Positions 11,101-19,304 of a stretch of DNA of 64,000 nucleotides are shown one piece after another. Position numbers and translations under genes: made by a program. The stretch comes from an uncultured Caryophanales bacterium (GTDB lineage Bacteria > Bacillota_I > Bacilli_A > Acholeplasmatales > Anaeroplasmataceae), in assembly GCA_946626535.1 (NCBI GenBank), contig CAMOUK010000002.1:1-64000 (forward strand). The letters are read 5' to 3'. Under the pieces are notes generated by a model, which ran no database searches, was not told the origin of the DNA, and was given only the letters and a program-made list of their open reading frames with translations. Positions within the stretch are counted from its first letter, which is position 1. The number at the start of each line of letters is the position of its first letter.

Positions 11101-14100
11101 TTTGTAGGTGTAGGTATATAATCATATCTAGGTGTACCATCTATAGTAACTACTTGCTTATAGAAAACATCACCTTCATTTTCAAATATTACAATCTCAT
11201 ATCCTTCAGGTGCAACCTCGATTAATTCATTATCAACAACCTCAAAATAATAACAATGAGCATCATTTACATAAATATATATTAAACCACCACATGTATT
11301 TTGAACCATAAATACTCCATTTGAATCTGATGCAAATGTATCCTCTACAGTTTTATTAAATTTATTATATAAATTACATAATACATATCCATTTAATTCA
11401 TAAATGATGAAATATTTTTCTTCATTTAGATTATAACCTGAATATAATATTTTCTTTGTAGCATTATCATAATCTAAGATAATTAATTCATCATCATTCT
11501 TTGTGAATGCATTTACTAGCATATACTTTTCATAAATGAATACAGAATTATCATCCTCATCCCATAGATGATCAGCATAACGCTCATCATTTTTCATCAT
11601 GTAACGAGTAATTTTCTTATTATATCTATAAGCTCTCACTAAAGTATAATAATCTTGACCTTCATTATATACATAAGCTGTTTCTTCATAACGAATATCT
11701 GTACTATTAAATCTTTCAAGACCATTTGAAGTAATAATATATGCACTATCCTCATCAAATGGAGTGAAAATAGTATCACCATCTAAATACCAAGTCAATA
11801 CACCATTTAAGCCTAAATATGGCTTTGCTGTTCCAGCTTCAATATCATCATATGAATCATTTGATGAATACATGAAAACATAATTGTCATTATTAATTGT
11901 AACAAATGCTAATTTACAAACTGGGTTATCATAGAAATAATTAAATTTTACATCTTTATAATCAAATTCTATTTGATATTCCTTTAAGATATATGGATCA
12001 TTTGGATTTATTTCGAATTTATACATCATGCCATAGCCTGCAATCATTACATATTCGCCATCATACCACCAAATAGTATCTTCACCAAAATGATCATCAC
12101 TAGGCTCAGTTACACGCTTAACAATTTCATCAAGAGTCCAATATCCACCATATGAATATGAAATAAGCTCATCACCTGATTTATTTAATCTAATTGTATA
12201 TGGATTACCCTCAGAATCTACAATATAAGCAATATGAACTAATTCACCCTTACAAGTTCTAAATTCATTAGTTTTAAAATTAAATAGAGCTGCATTAAGA
12301 CCCTTATAATTTGAATATTTAATATAACCATTTTCATCTTCATAAACGAAAATATCTAAAACTCTCTTTTCAATTTTGCTATCTAAAGCCTCATTCTTAT
12401 CATAAACACCATCAATAATATAGCCTATATAATAATCTTCATCCTCTAATTCATAAATATTAAATATATATGTAAGCCCTGCGTATTCATCATCATAATA
12501 ATATTTATTTTCACCACCAATAGCGTTTTGATCTAGATAATATACATTTTGATCATAGCCTTCTTCTATGCACATTTCAATTTCATCAGCTGAAACTTCA
12601 AATATTCTATTAAAGTAATAATCATATTCTTCTTCATCGAAATAATCATTTATTAATGCTTTAAAATTAGAATTTGAAATTGTATTTATGAAAGAAGATA
12701 AGTTCTTATCAAAATTGCTTTCCATAGTAATATAATTAAATGTTTCTTCATAGTCACCTATAAAGTCCCGTGTATCAATATATAATCTATAGTAATAATC
12801 ACAGATCTCCTTGTCAAAATCACGAACTGCATGTAATAACCCTGAGAAGGCATCAGCATATTGAGTTTCCAAAGCTAGATAATATGGATTTAAACGATAT
12901 AGCTGCTTTACACCTATAAAATTATTATTTATCCTTACATCATTATAATTATTTAGCTCATTAATATAATCATTTGCCTCATCAGTATCTATTTCTTCTA
13001 ATACACCAATATAATATTCAATAAGTAATGCTTCTAAATCATATAAATATAAATTCCTATAAAGATTTTGCAATTTAGATGAGTGACATTTTGATAAAGC
13101 ATCCATAAGCATGTCTAATTTTTCTGCACATTTCTTTGAATCAAACTCACTTAACCAATAAATTAAAGCATAGTATGACCCTGTTATTGCACAATCATGT
13201 ACTTTATAAACAAAAGAATGATTATCTAAATTATCAACTGCTTCAATAATTTCTTCATAAATAGGATTTATTTCATTTGGTTGTTTTGTAACCTCAACAT
13301 CAATATTTAAATTGTTATTAATTTTTTCATAATAATGTAATAGATTTTCGTAGCCACCACTTACTAAGTCTTCATTATATAATTGAACAAATTCAGTTGC
13401 TGTTTTACCAACTAGCTCATACTTATCAATAAATACATAACCTAAATCATTTTGATTAACCACCTTATCGATTTTACCAAATCTATCAAATTCAATTAAT
13501 AAAGAATAAGCTTCAGCTATTCTAAAATAAACAAAAGTATTAATTTCATATGCTATTTCAAAATCAAATTCTAATTCAGTAGCATAATATAAATCTGTCT
13601 CATCAAATGTAAATCTTATTGTATATTCGCCTAATTCAGATGGAGCTTCAGTTGTGTAATTATCTTCTCCTCTTAGTGAATATTCAACTACATAATTTCC
13701 ATCACCTGAAACCTCATATACTGGTGATAATGGCTTTCCATCATATATCTTATCAAATGTTTCATAATCAACATCATGATATTGACGCATTACAGGGTCA
13801 TAACATGCAGTATATGTGATAGATTCTGTTACATCTTCAACATCCTTATCCCAACCGCTAAACACAAAATAAGTATTATCTGTTCTAACGCCTGTTCCAA
13901 GAGGTACATCTACTTCATCACCATAATGATAACAACTTCTAAAAACTATATCGCCATAATAATCAACAAATGTAACTTCATATTCAATATATGTTTCATT
14001 ATAATCTGCAGCATATGTAGCACTGTTTTCTACACTAGTTACAACAGGAGACCATCCTGCAAATTCATATGTATATGTATTATCTGCTTCTCTTGTTGGT

Positions 14101-16595
14101 GCTTCTGGTATATTTACTTCATCACCATAATGATAATTTGTTTGTGAAATTACCTCATCATCATAATCAACAAATGTAATTGTATATTCAATATATACTT
14201 CCCTATATTGCGGAATATATGCAGTAACTAAATTTGTTTCATTTTTTTCCCAGCCAATAAATTCATATGTATATGTATTATCTGCTTCTCTTTCTGGTGC
14301 TTCAGGAGCTTCAACAGTCTCACCATAATGATAGCTAGTACTTAATATTTTGTTACCATTATAATCAAAATAAATAACTTCATATTCAATATAGAAAGCT
14401 TCGAAATCGGCCTTATATGTAGTAGATTTTTCTACAATAGATACTTCCTTATCCCAGCCAACAAATGCATATGTATATGTACTGTCTGCTGGTTTTGTTG
14501 GAATATCAGATGGTTCATTAACATTATCGCCATAATGATAATTTGTTTGTGAAATTACCTCATCATCATAATTTACGAATGTAATTTCATATTCGATATA
14601 TGTTTTATTAAATACTACATTATATGTTAAATTTGTTTGAACATTTGAAGATAATTCTTCTTCAATTTTAACAAATTCATAAGTATATATATTATCAGCT
14701 GCTTTTGTAAACGTAGTAGGAGCCTTTAGTTCGTCATTATAATGATATGTTTGTGAAGCTAATACCTCTTTAGTTTCAAAATCTACATATTGAACAACAT
14801 AATCAATATAAACAGGACGAAATCTTGCTGTATATGTTTTACTTCCAGTACATGTATATCCCATTTGATTCCAGCCTGCAAATAAATATGTATATGTACT
14901 GTCTGCTGGATGCTCTGGATCTGTTGCTGGTTTAACAATAGTATCACCATAATGATAATTTGCCTTTGAAATTAATTCGCCATCATAATTTTCGAATATA
15001 ATCTCATATTCGATGTAAACTGGACGGAATCTTGCTGTATATGTTTTACTTCCAGTACATGTATATCCCATTTGATCCCAGCCCGCAAATAAATATGTAT
15101 ATGTATTATCTGCTGGATGCTCTGGATCTGTTGTAGGCTTTACTATTTCATCTCCATAATGGTAAGTTGCTTTTGAAATTACTTCATTATCATAATTTAC
15201 AAATATAATTTCATATTCCTTATATGTTTTTTCATAAACAGCCTTATATGTAACTGAGCCTTGTGCAGTTAAGCTAACTTCCTTATCCCAAGACTTAAAT
15301 ACATAAGTATAAGTTTCATCATCCATTGTAGGATTTGCAGGAACTACTACTGTATCACCATTTTTATAATCAGTAGTTGAAATAAGTTCATTATCAGCAT
15401 TTCTAAAATCTACTGTATAAATTTCTTCAGTAGTTAAAGAAACCTTTCTAGTTTCGCTAAAATCACCATATGTTGCAGTATAAGAATTATAATCATCAAA
15501 TTGATTTTCTACTACATTAACACTTTCTTCTTTTGTATGTGTAGAATCATTTTCACAAACAAATACTGCCTTTGCAGTTTTATAATCTTCTGCCCAAACA
15601 AAATGATCAAATTCATATTTATGACCTATTTTTTCAATATCAGAAACATCCTTAGATTCAGTATGTGTTTCATATGTTGCAGTATATGTTGTAATACCAT
15701 TTGCCTCACATGTTGCAGATGTTTTAACTGTTGAAGTTACAGTTGCAGCCTCTTCCTTAGTATGGCTTGCATTATTTTTGCATACTAAAACAGCAACAGC
15801 TGATTTATTATCCTCTGCCCAATTAAAATGATCAAATTGGTAATTATGTCCTAATGCTTCTATTTCAACATCTTTTGTTTCTATATATGTTAAATATGTA
15901 GCAGTATATTGTCTTAATCCTTTTTCTTCACATGTTGCAGGTGTAATAACCTTTGATGTTACAACTGCATTTTTTTCTTTTATATGAGAAGAATCATTTT
16001 GACATACTAAAATAGCTGTAGCTGTGTAATCATCATTCCAGCTAAAGTGATCAAATTGATAATTATGTCCTAATGTATCTATATCAGTAACGTCTTTAGA
16101 TTCAGTATGTGTTTCATAAGTAGCAGTATATGTTGTTACGCCCTTTTCCTCACATTTTGGATCTGCCTTTTTAACAGATGTTACAGTTACATCTACCTTT
16201 TTAGTATGAGAGTTATCCTTCTTACATACTAAAACAGCCTTAGCAGTTTTAAAATCTGAAGACCACTCAAACTCTTTAAATTCCCATTCGTGGCCTAAAG
16301 CCTTTCCTGTAACAATTTCTTTAGTGTAAGTTACTCCCTCATAGGTAATAGCATAAACATCTTTTGGACCTTCATCGCAAGTTGCATCCTTGTGCTCCTT
16401 TAAGGTTACATCAACGCTTACTTCCTTTTTGTTTGATGAATCACTTTCATCAACCAAAATTACAGTGGCGCCTGATCCATCTTCCTTCCATTCAACATTT
16501 GAGAATTTATAATTACTTGTTTTCGCGCAAGCAAATAGCATAATTCCCATAAAGAATGTTAGCATAAAAACTACAAGACTTCTGATTTTTCTCAT
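5133..16595 (-). CDS. Giant repeat-rich surface lipoprotein (3820 residues)
   Basis: A lipoprotein signal peptide ends in lipobox LFAC (Cys23), so the protein is lipid-anchored outside the membrane. Residues ~30-360 hold about five ~65-residue repeats with the pattern GH..F..F.W, LVC.ND.SH, C...G..TYTATY and ESKDV. Residues ~365-940 hold about nine InlB B-repeat/Flg_new-like units (EITFVNYD, YHYGD, NTYTYEFAGW). A YDGK-type MBG-like domain follows near 945-1020 and recurs near 1870-1945. The remaining ~2800 residues are three related large modules starting near 1020, 1945 and 2695. Each has an N-terminal LIVDE.G-type segment, a helical middle and a Tyr/Trp/Asp-rich beta part with repeated phrases such as LTWYLDGD and VSWYLEDN. 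The tail is Pro/Gly-rich; no LPXTG motif. No enzymatic domain is recognised. It could be an adhesin or surface-display protein (inference). GGGGGA lies 9 nt before ATG. Confidence 0.85.
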   Translation of the reverse strand: MRKIRSLVVFMLTFFMGIMLFACAKTSNYKFSNVEWKEDGSGATVILVDESDSSNKKEVSVDVTLKEHKDATCDEGPKDVYAITYEGVTYTKEIVTGKALGHEWEFKEFEWSSDFKTAKAVLVCKKDNSHTKKVDVTVTSVKKADPKCEEKGVTTYTATYETHTESKDVTDIDTLGHNYQFDHFSWNDDYTATAILVCQNDSSHIKEKNAVVTSKVITPATCEEKGLRQYTATYLTYIETKDVEIEALGHNYQFDHFNWAEDNKSAVAVLVCKNNASHTKEEAATVTSTVKTSATCEANGITTYTATYETHTESKDVSDIEKIGHKYEFDHFVWAEDYKTAKAVFVCENDSTHTKEESVNVVENQFDDYNSYTATYGDFSETRKVSLTTEEIYTVDFRNADNELISTTDYKNGDTVVVPANPTMDDETYTYVFKSWDKEVSLTAQGSVTYKAVYEKTYKEYEIIFVNYDNEVISKATYHYGDEIVKPTTDPEHPADNTYTYLFAGWDQMGYTCTGSKTYTARFRPVYIEYEIIFENYDGELISKANYHYGDTIVKPATDPEHPADSTYTYLFAGWNQMGYTCTGSKTYTARFRPVYIDYVVQYVDFETKEVLASQTYHYNDELKAPTTFTKAADNIYTYEFVKIEEELSSNVQTNLTYNVVFNKTYIEYEITFVNYDDEVISQTNYHYGDNVNEPSDIPTKPADSTYTYAFVGWDKEVSIVEKSTTYKADFEAFYIEYEVIYFDYNGNKILSTSYHYGETVEAPEAPEREADNTYTYEFIGWEKNETNLVTAYIPQYREVYIEYTITFVDYDDEVISQTNYHYGDEVNIPEAPTREADNTYTYEFAGWSPVVTSVENSATYAADYNETYIEYEVTFVDYYGDIVFRSCYHYGDEVDVPLGTGVRTDNTYFVFSGWDKDVEDVTESITYTACYDPVMRQYHDVDYETFDKIYDGKPLSPVYEVSGDGNYVVEYSLRGEDNYTTEAPSELGEYTIRFTFDETDLYYATELEFDFEIAYEINTFVYFRIAEAYSLLIEFDRFGKIDKVVNQNDLGYVFIDKYELVGKTATEFVQLYNEDLVSGGYENLLHYYEKINNNLNIDVEVTKQPNEINPIYEEIIEAVDNLDNHSFVYKVHDCAITGSYYALIYWLSEFDSKKCAEKLDMLMDALSKCHSSKLQNLYRNLYLYDLEALLIEYYIGVLEEIDTDEANDYINELNNYNDVRINNNFIGVKQLYRLNPYYLALETQYADAFSGLLHAVRDFDKEICDYYYRLYIDTRDFIGDYEETFNYITMESNFDKNLSSFINTISNSNFKALINDYFDEEEYDYYFNRIFEVSADEIEMCIEEGYDQNVYYLDQNAIGGENKYYYDDEYAGLTYIFNIYELEDEDYYIGYIIDGVYDKNEALDSKIEKRVLDIFVYEDENGYIKYSNYKGLNAALFNFKTNEFRTCKGELVHIAYIVDSEGNPYTIRLNKSGDELISYSYGGYWTLDEIVKRVTEPSDDHFGEDTIWWYDGEYVMIAGYGMMYKFEINPNDPYILKEYQIEFDYKDVKFNYFYDNPVCKLAFVTINNDNYVFMYSSNDSYDDIEAGTAKPYLGLNGVLTWYLDGDTIFTPFDEDSAYIITSNGLERFNSTDIRYEETAYVYNEGQDYYTLVRAYRYNKKITRYMMKNDERYADHLWDEDDNSVFIYEKYMLVNAFTKNDDELIILDYDNATKKILYSGYNLNEEKYFIIYELNGYVLCNLYNKFNKTVEDTFASDSNGVFMVQNTCGGLIYIYVNDAHCYYFEVVDNELIEVAPEGYEIVIFENEGDVFYKQVVTIDGTPRYDYIPTPTKPYDDVYYYCFEGWKEDFTAEERTFVAQYGMFRRDKTVIVTDGYIDYAYDGKEVPMPTYQTNSDGKAAIYYKLIDADDDTYTLGMPKEVGRYYVKLVIEGTEHYLENYKIIELDIELPTKQYVMFHYLTLINLLVDEKGYVVDTNTLDQVLNPVLEEACVIGLTIEEATRALVNAYDKLGLFALRNEDTEDDKNLLFKVQVFSYGNYSNYFNEIIKNAADEELEALDLEFECLLTQSDVKEMHLPNFTLLSENEIDELDQYETIEYFLDNFLLTTYYSYGFNEYVINLEPIYTFYTELGIISNALEGYSGEAYDALKNAITSVITILNESMADINAEAAKVLKNDSKYFYLRNDFYNALNTYMEAYQNDDDITLQLMPPLGIMEFFDDMMNSKDLEALVKVFDTPTNDAKALRASLFASSNNVALMEEALAKYDYTFDSIHELAQNQYINYIDIMGLSFDYNLEEMPRDVNLIKDKGIAEFYLMNDLEDETWIFVDLSEYDALKETEYEYICYVYEGQFTLGQYNYIDAKLLRFFRYYKDWDNKNQYYEIEICDYSNLFTSMLKAYKDKQEIPMPELGRGDLKHVAHMEMSNMMMTFGLFNDDGDKVAFAYMGDYTFDDVLNGRVSMPSETIFNWSSKDGKYTVFFETIMYTFVEDENDSRLLVANELVMNDIKLIYSKKEDAIIYAYIVADGKNYLLAYMGNATEEDIESGKAKPILGNGGTLTWEIINDNALISYIGEDVYSAHYVTYDEQNKEYKFDRIDRYVLKSYKVAYTYTNDTYSYILINGLSYYDTILRDAYRFDGVLTEEEMVERLDNPQNSNYYMWSEYDNSVVLDDQGKIVKVFIKNDGKLQEVEEKSKQIVTLNYSVKLYLIVDEFGIVTNAYGEEEYSNYFLNNHDLEGIYLKDAIIEFLNGLNDDGYFVLAKDIFQKQKDHCFDTVKISSTIENNMTDDIEAIMADIRNDINISWTIFDPKDNLKEISTYSYSDYEKMTLAEATEELIHRYEIASKYSTGGYKYYALYYKDIYEFVSLLNRYKTALTAMTTDSTDKYATALTKVETALAAINNYKSENGWESYSYIGFLTPRSPYLYERNEIYNDTIALLKSIQNNNEYEINSADYDKIFGENFAQNQLRAQMVQCYYYVYAVQAIKTDLYDDLGLDIINDIYSYTNGGMTLDISSIEEAYINELDIYADVVDINVLESNIDFLTRYDDYYEVEYIYHDGYANETWVFVKWEDGQSYSFFDEHNNVYSICYVFDGLFTEDEIFDYKNDKDILRFAEYQKDVFGNIRVTGPYMCNEVVFNVDENDTLSLTEPEGDLEYVAHFKYDGATFTFGFYDDGKAYQYYGEYSYKELKSRRVKVWNSGYTWNYYGEVDLYSLSATGTEVIFYLDDDGYLYEYVADFSNINITYLVPVDSVTLVFSTDDKDNQYAYVFNGIVDEDTIKAGNAQLVMGGVNNLGWYGDESCLVMTLNGDLYRVIIYKEGKYSVHDPNEVTYGDYYYVVINDDYSLLFTLVETILGEEKFNVYEYPVGTTLDEMLNTYKLTFNPGCEAVYGWKATDTDVYVYNYSNNEIIMKFTRGAQDLKAYELNTRSYRYIYFDENDNTYACYIVNSFKICYFFDREVLYTELNENLANYTCEYLWDEDVYGRITLADFKNYFELASMYGSALVEVVPLEFSEDPTIDYVLLDKDYNMTYILFEADGYNYTYVYKDQVTSKEFGKVEPVRGIKGDVSWYLEDNKILITHQSQTVKTAVYKNGEYVLVSLNDIASYEIKYIYVGEECQDVFVEAVTYGEQSIYDVLSWPLDATVEQIELGLYDYYNPDETVVIGKIAIDFTWVESDSSVAVIMSRRKQPSVINDKYLKQENSIYLTDYEVKTQELKYTYSDDEYIYMLYIENGLMICYSYDKNNQEGDIVNSYCWHEYKNWGVTIIIDAFTDGEVFVASDTDPTILVLAGKNSGTPIVTPISGGELPVIPYPGGGGVKPIFVNP
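13800..15450 (-). repeat. Tandem InlB B-repeat-like array inside the giant lipoprotein gene
   Basis: Roughly 200-nt units recur. Two neighbouring copies are almost identical at the base level with a 204-nt (68-codon) period: the phrase cttgctgtatatgtttta occurs at about 14824 and again at about 15028, with the same flanks. This indicates a recent in-frame duplication and likely copy-number variation. Confidence 0.8.
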
Positions 16596-16690
16596 ATTAA
16601 ATTTATCCCCCGTATTTGTTTTTATTTCTAAAACATTTTCACTCCATGTGTCAATATATCATATGTTGACATAAAAAATCAACTTTTTTC

Positions 16691-16703
16691 TTAAACGTTT
16701 TCC
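16691..16703 (-). promoter_or_regulatory. cre-like sequence upstream of giant lipoprotein gene
   Basis: The minus strand reads GGAAAACGTTTAA about 95 nt before the start codon, close to the CcpA cre core (GAAARCGYTT). A nearby inverted repeat TGTCAA/TTGACA (16654-16676) lies in the likely promoter region. Weak evidence; short AT-rich motifs can arise by chance. Confidence 0.25.
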
Positions 16704-16761
16704 AAAAAAACAACAAAAAGAAAAGTATACTATACATTATTTAAATAATGTAATAAATATT

Positions 16762-16799
16762 AAAAAAAATAAGCATTTCGCTTAAAAAACGAAATACTT
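16762..16799 (-). terminator. Terminator of rsmC-like gene
   Basis: The stem AAGUAUUUCG / CGAAAUGCUU (one G-U pair in minus-strand RNA) overlaps the stop codon and is followed by a run of eight U. Confidence 0.75.
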
Positions 16800-17400
16800 A
16801 CTTTTTTACACTCTTTAGAATATAGTATCCTCTATCTCTTTTTATTATTTCACAATTTCCAAATTTATCAACTAAATGATCCTTGGCACTTGGAGCTCCC
16901 TGCTTCTTTTGAATAACAACCCAAAGCTCACCACCAGCTACTAAATGATCATAAGCTCCATCAAAAATAGAATAGACAACCTCTTTACCAGCTCTAATTG
17001 GTGGATTAGTAATAATTGATGAAAACTTTAAATCCATTATTGGCTCATATATTGAACCATTATAAAATTCTACATCAGCATTATTCTTACTAGCATTTTC
17101 TAAAGAAAGATTATAAGCTCTTTCATTTACCTCAACGCCAACAAACTTTCTGTTTAATAGCTTAGATAATACAACTGAAATAGCTCCGTAGCCTGAACCC
17201 ATATCTAAAATAGGTAAATCAATATCGTTTGGAACGAAATTATTTAGCATTACAAAGCTACCATAATCTATATAATCTTTTGAAAAGACACCATTGTCTG
17301 TTTTAAAAACAAAATGGTTATTTTTATAATTAAAATCAAATGTTTGAGGATTAGATGATACTTCATCTACATTTGCTGAATAATAATGTGTATTAGCCAT
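16798..17400 (-). CDS. Class I SAM-dependent rRNA methyltransferase, RsmC/YbxB-like
   Basis: 200 residues, the short single-domain form seen in Firmicutes. SAM-binding motif I is DMGSGYGA, an acidic motif II follows (VGVEVNE), and the catalytic motif is NPPIRAGK, typical of N2-guanine methyltransferases of the RsmC/RlmG group. These methylate a guanine of 16S rRNA; the exact target here is inferred. In Bacillus the orthologue (ybxB) sits between rplL and rpoB. Here it follows rplL, but rpoB is missing from its downstream side and is found 23 kb upstream instead. A terminator lies between rplL and this gene, so it depends on read-through or its own promoter. AGGAGG-type RBS just before ATG. 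Confidence 0.85.
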   Translation of the reverse strand: MANTHYYSANVDEVSSNPQTFDFNYKNNHFVFKTDNGVFSKDYIDYGSFVMLNNFVPNDIDLPILDMGSGYGAISVVLSKLLNRKFVGVEVNERAYNLSLENASKNNADVEFYNGSIYEPIMDLKFSSIITNPPIRAGKEVVYSIFDGAYDHLVAGGELWVVIQKKQGAPSAKDHLVDKFGNCEIIKRDRGYYILKSVKK

Positions 17401-17455
17401 ATTATCCTCCTTTTATTTCCATGAAATATTATAACAAATTTTAAAAAATAATAAA

Positions 17456-17486
17456 ACAAAAAGCTATCCAACAAAATTGGATAGCT
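17456..17486 (-). terminator. Terminator after rplL
   Basis: AGCTATCCAA / TTGGATAGCT with a 5-nt loop; a U-rich tract follows on the minus strand. It ends the rplKAJL transcript ahead of the methyltransferase gene. Confidence 0.8.
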
Positions 17487-17507
17487 ATTTTAATAAATCA
17501 AAATTAA

Positions 17508-17885
17508 TTACTTAACTTCAACAGTTGCGCCAGCAGCTTCTAACTTAGCCTTTAATTCTTCAGCTTCAGCCTTAGAAATCTTTTCCTTAACTGGCTTTGG
17601 TGCGTTGTCAACTAAGTCCTTAGCTTCCTTTAAGCCTAAACCAGTTACTTCTTTAACAACCTTGATTACACCTAACTTAGCTGCACCAGCGTTAGCTAAG
17701 ATTACATCGAATTCAGTTTGTTCAGCAGCAGCTTCACCAGCACCAGCACCAGCAGCAGGAGCAGCAGCAACTGCAGTTGGGTCGATACCAAATTCTTCCT
17801 TCATAGCGTCAACTAATTCTTTAATTTCAAGAATAGTCATTTCTTTTAATGATTCAATAAATACTTCTTTTGTTAATTTAGCCAT
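17508..17885 (-). CDS. rplL: Ribosomal protein L7/L12
   Basis: 125 residues, the normal size. The N-terminal dimerisation domain ([16 protein letters not shown]) is followed by an Ala/Gly-rich hinge (~40-57). The C-terminal factor-binding domain has [37 protein letters not shown] and ends in AAGATVEVK. It forms the flexible stalk that recruits elongation factors to the 50S subunit. It lies 25 nt after rplJ, the usual L10-L12 pair, with an AGGAAA site before ATG. Expression is controlled through the L10 leader upstream of rplJ. Confidence 0.98.
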   Translation of the reverse strand: MAKLTKEVFIESLKEMTILEIKELVDAMKEEFGIDPTAVAAAPAAGAGAGEAAAEQTEFDVILANAGAAKLGVIKVVKEVTGLGLKEAKDLVDNAPKPVKEKISKAEAEELKAKLEAAGATVEVK

Positions 17886-17910
17886 TTTAATTTTCCTCCG
17901 ATATTTTTAA

Positions 17911-18402
17911 TTAAGCTTCTTTTTCAGTTAACATATTTAAACCAATTGCAAGTTGTGATAATGTTCCTAACATACCAGCAGCTAGTTGTGTTAACAATGT
18001 TTCGTAAGATGGTAATACTGATAAAGCTTTTAGCTTATCAAAATCATAGATGTCGCCATCAACAACACCCTTTACTACTTCTACTTTTGAATTTTCCTTC
18101 TTAGAAGCAGCGAATAATACCTTTGCAGGTGCTACTAAATCATTCTTTGAGAATGCTAAAGCAACTGGACCAACAAATGCATCAGTTAATCCATCATAAC
18201 CGCATTCCTTTGCAGCTCTTGATGAAATGTTGTTCTTTACTACGCTAACTTCGCAGCCGTTTGCTCTCATTTCTTTTCTTAAGTCTTGGAAACTAGAAAC
18301 TGATAAGCCTTGATATTTGAAAACTACAACAGCTTTAGATTCTTTAATCTTAGCAGAAACTTGAGAAACTTCTTCAATTTTAGCCTTAATGCTCTCTTTC
18401 AT
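17911..18402 (-). CDS. rplJ: Ribosomal protein L10
   Basis: 163 residues. It contains the L10 signature VVFKYQGLSV, FQDLRKEMRANG, VVKNNISSRAA and the C-terminal helix for L7/L12 dimers (MLGTLSQLAIGLNML). It anchors the L7/L12 stalk to 23S rRNA. AGGAGG lies 7 nt before the start. The gene is preceded by an L10 leader RNA with a terminator hairpin, the classic site where L10 (or the L10-L12 complex) represses its own operon. Next gene is rplL. Confidence 0.98.
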   Translation of the reverse strand: MKESIKAKIEEVSQVSAKIKESKAVVVFKYQGLSVSSFQDLRKEMRANGCEVSVVKNNISSRAAKECGYDGLTDAFVGPVALAFSKNDLVAPAKVLFAASKKENSKVEVVKGVVDGDIYDFDKLKALSVLPSYETLLTQLAAGMLGTLSQLAIGLNMLTEKEA

Positions 18403-18420
18403 TTTTTCCTCCTATTAGTA

Positions 18421-18522
18421 TAATGAAAAAATCTTCTTCTACCAGAGTAAAAGAAGATTTTACAAATTCTTTTCCTCGGTAGAAATTAAGGGTTTTAAAA
18501 CCCACCTACTGTCTTCGGTAAA
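18421..18522 (-). ncRNA. L10 leader RNA (autoregulatory) with attenuator hairpin
   Basis: In the rplA-rplJ gap the minus-strand RNA reads ACCGAAGACAGUAGGUG, then UUUCUACCGAGGA, the conserved halves of the L10 leader family that binds ribosomal protein L10. It ends in a long stem AAAAUCUUCUU / AAGAAGAUUUU with U-tract (18426-18461), a terminator just before the rplJ RBS. Confidence 0.9.
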
Positions 18523-18536
18523 TAATATATATTAAA

Positions 18537-19229
18537 TTACTTAGCGATAGAATCAGAGTCTAACTTAATACCAGGGCCCATAGTAGATGCTACTGATACA
18601 TTTTTAATGTATGCACCCTTGATAGTTGAAGGACGAGCCTTCATAATTGCATCATAAACTGCCTTAAGATTCTCTTTAAGCTTTTCAGCGCCGAATGAAA
18701 CCTTACCGATTGTCATTTGGATATTACCAACCTTATCAGGTCTATATTCAACCTTACCAGCTTTAATTTCTTTAACAGCCTTAGCTACATCCATAGTAAC
18801 TGTACCAGTCTTAGGGTTTGGCATTAAGCCTTTAGGACCTAATACACGTCCTAACTTACCTAATTGGCCCATCATATCAGGTGTAGCAACGATAACGTCG
18901 AAATCGAACCAACCGCCAGAGATCTTTTGGATAAGCTCTGCTTCTCCAACAAAGTCTGCACCAGCTTCAGTAGCTTCTTGTTGCTTAGCGCCACGGCAGA
19001 TAACAACAACCTTACGAGTTTTACCAGTACCATTAGGTAGTACAATAGCACCACGAATGTTTTGTTCAGCCTTACGTGGGTCGATGTTTAATCTGAATGA
19101 AACATCAACAGATGCATCAAACTTAGTAGTAGATGTCTTAACTGCTAAATCTAAAGCTTCTAATGCTGTATATGTTTTAGCCTTTTCAACTAGCTTAGCT
19201 GCTTCAACGTATTTTTTTCCTCTCTTCAT
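18537..19229 (-). CDS. rplA: Ribosomal protein L1
   Basis: 230 residues, typical length. It contains [42 protein letters not shown], the [24 protein letters not shown] family signature (18 residues of it are unchanged) and [13 protein letters not shown]1 binds the 23S L1 stalk and helps release E-site tRNA. L1 is also a translational repressor of its operon; a candidate binding site lies in the rplK-rplA spacer. AGGAGG 7 nt before ATG. Confidence 0.98.
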   Translation of the reverse strand: MKRGKKYVEAAKLVEKAKTYTALEALDLAVKTSTTKFDASVDVSFRLNIDPRKAEQNIRGAIVLPNGTGKTRKVVVICRGAKQQEATEAGADFVGEAELIQKISGGWFDFDVIVATPDMMGQLGKLGRVLGPKGLMPNPKTGTVTMDVAKAVKEIKAGKVEYRPDKVGNIQMTIGKVSFGAEKLKENLKAVYDAIMKARPSTIKGAYIKNVSVASTMGPGIKLDSDSIAK

Positions 19230-19244
19230 ATTTTTCCTCCTAAA

Positions 19245-19272
19245 ATGTGGTTATAGCGGGAATTCCTCCCAC
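19245..19272 (-). promoter_or_regulatory. Candidate L1-binding site between rplK and rplA
   Basis: Minus-strand RNA has GUGGGAGGA then UAACCACAU, a pairing GUGG/CCAC with an internal purine-rich asymmetric loop resembling the L1-binding element of the 23S L1 stalk and of L11-L1 mRNAs. The same two boxes occur upstream of rplK. Confidence 0.5.
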
Positions 19273-19304
19273 AAATTTAGGTCGTTATAAACGAACCTTT
19301 AAAA

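Noticed and set aside
13800..15450. CRISPR array
   Set aside because: The ~200-nt periodic repeats are coding, in frame, and encode protein domains; no short repeat-spacer pattern.
13619..15734. Plus-strand open frames opposite the giant lipoprotein repeats
   Set aside because: They mirror the repeat structure, have odd composition (Cys/Ile-rich) and no ribosome binding sites; shadows of the real gene.
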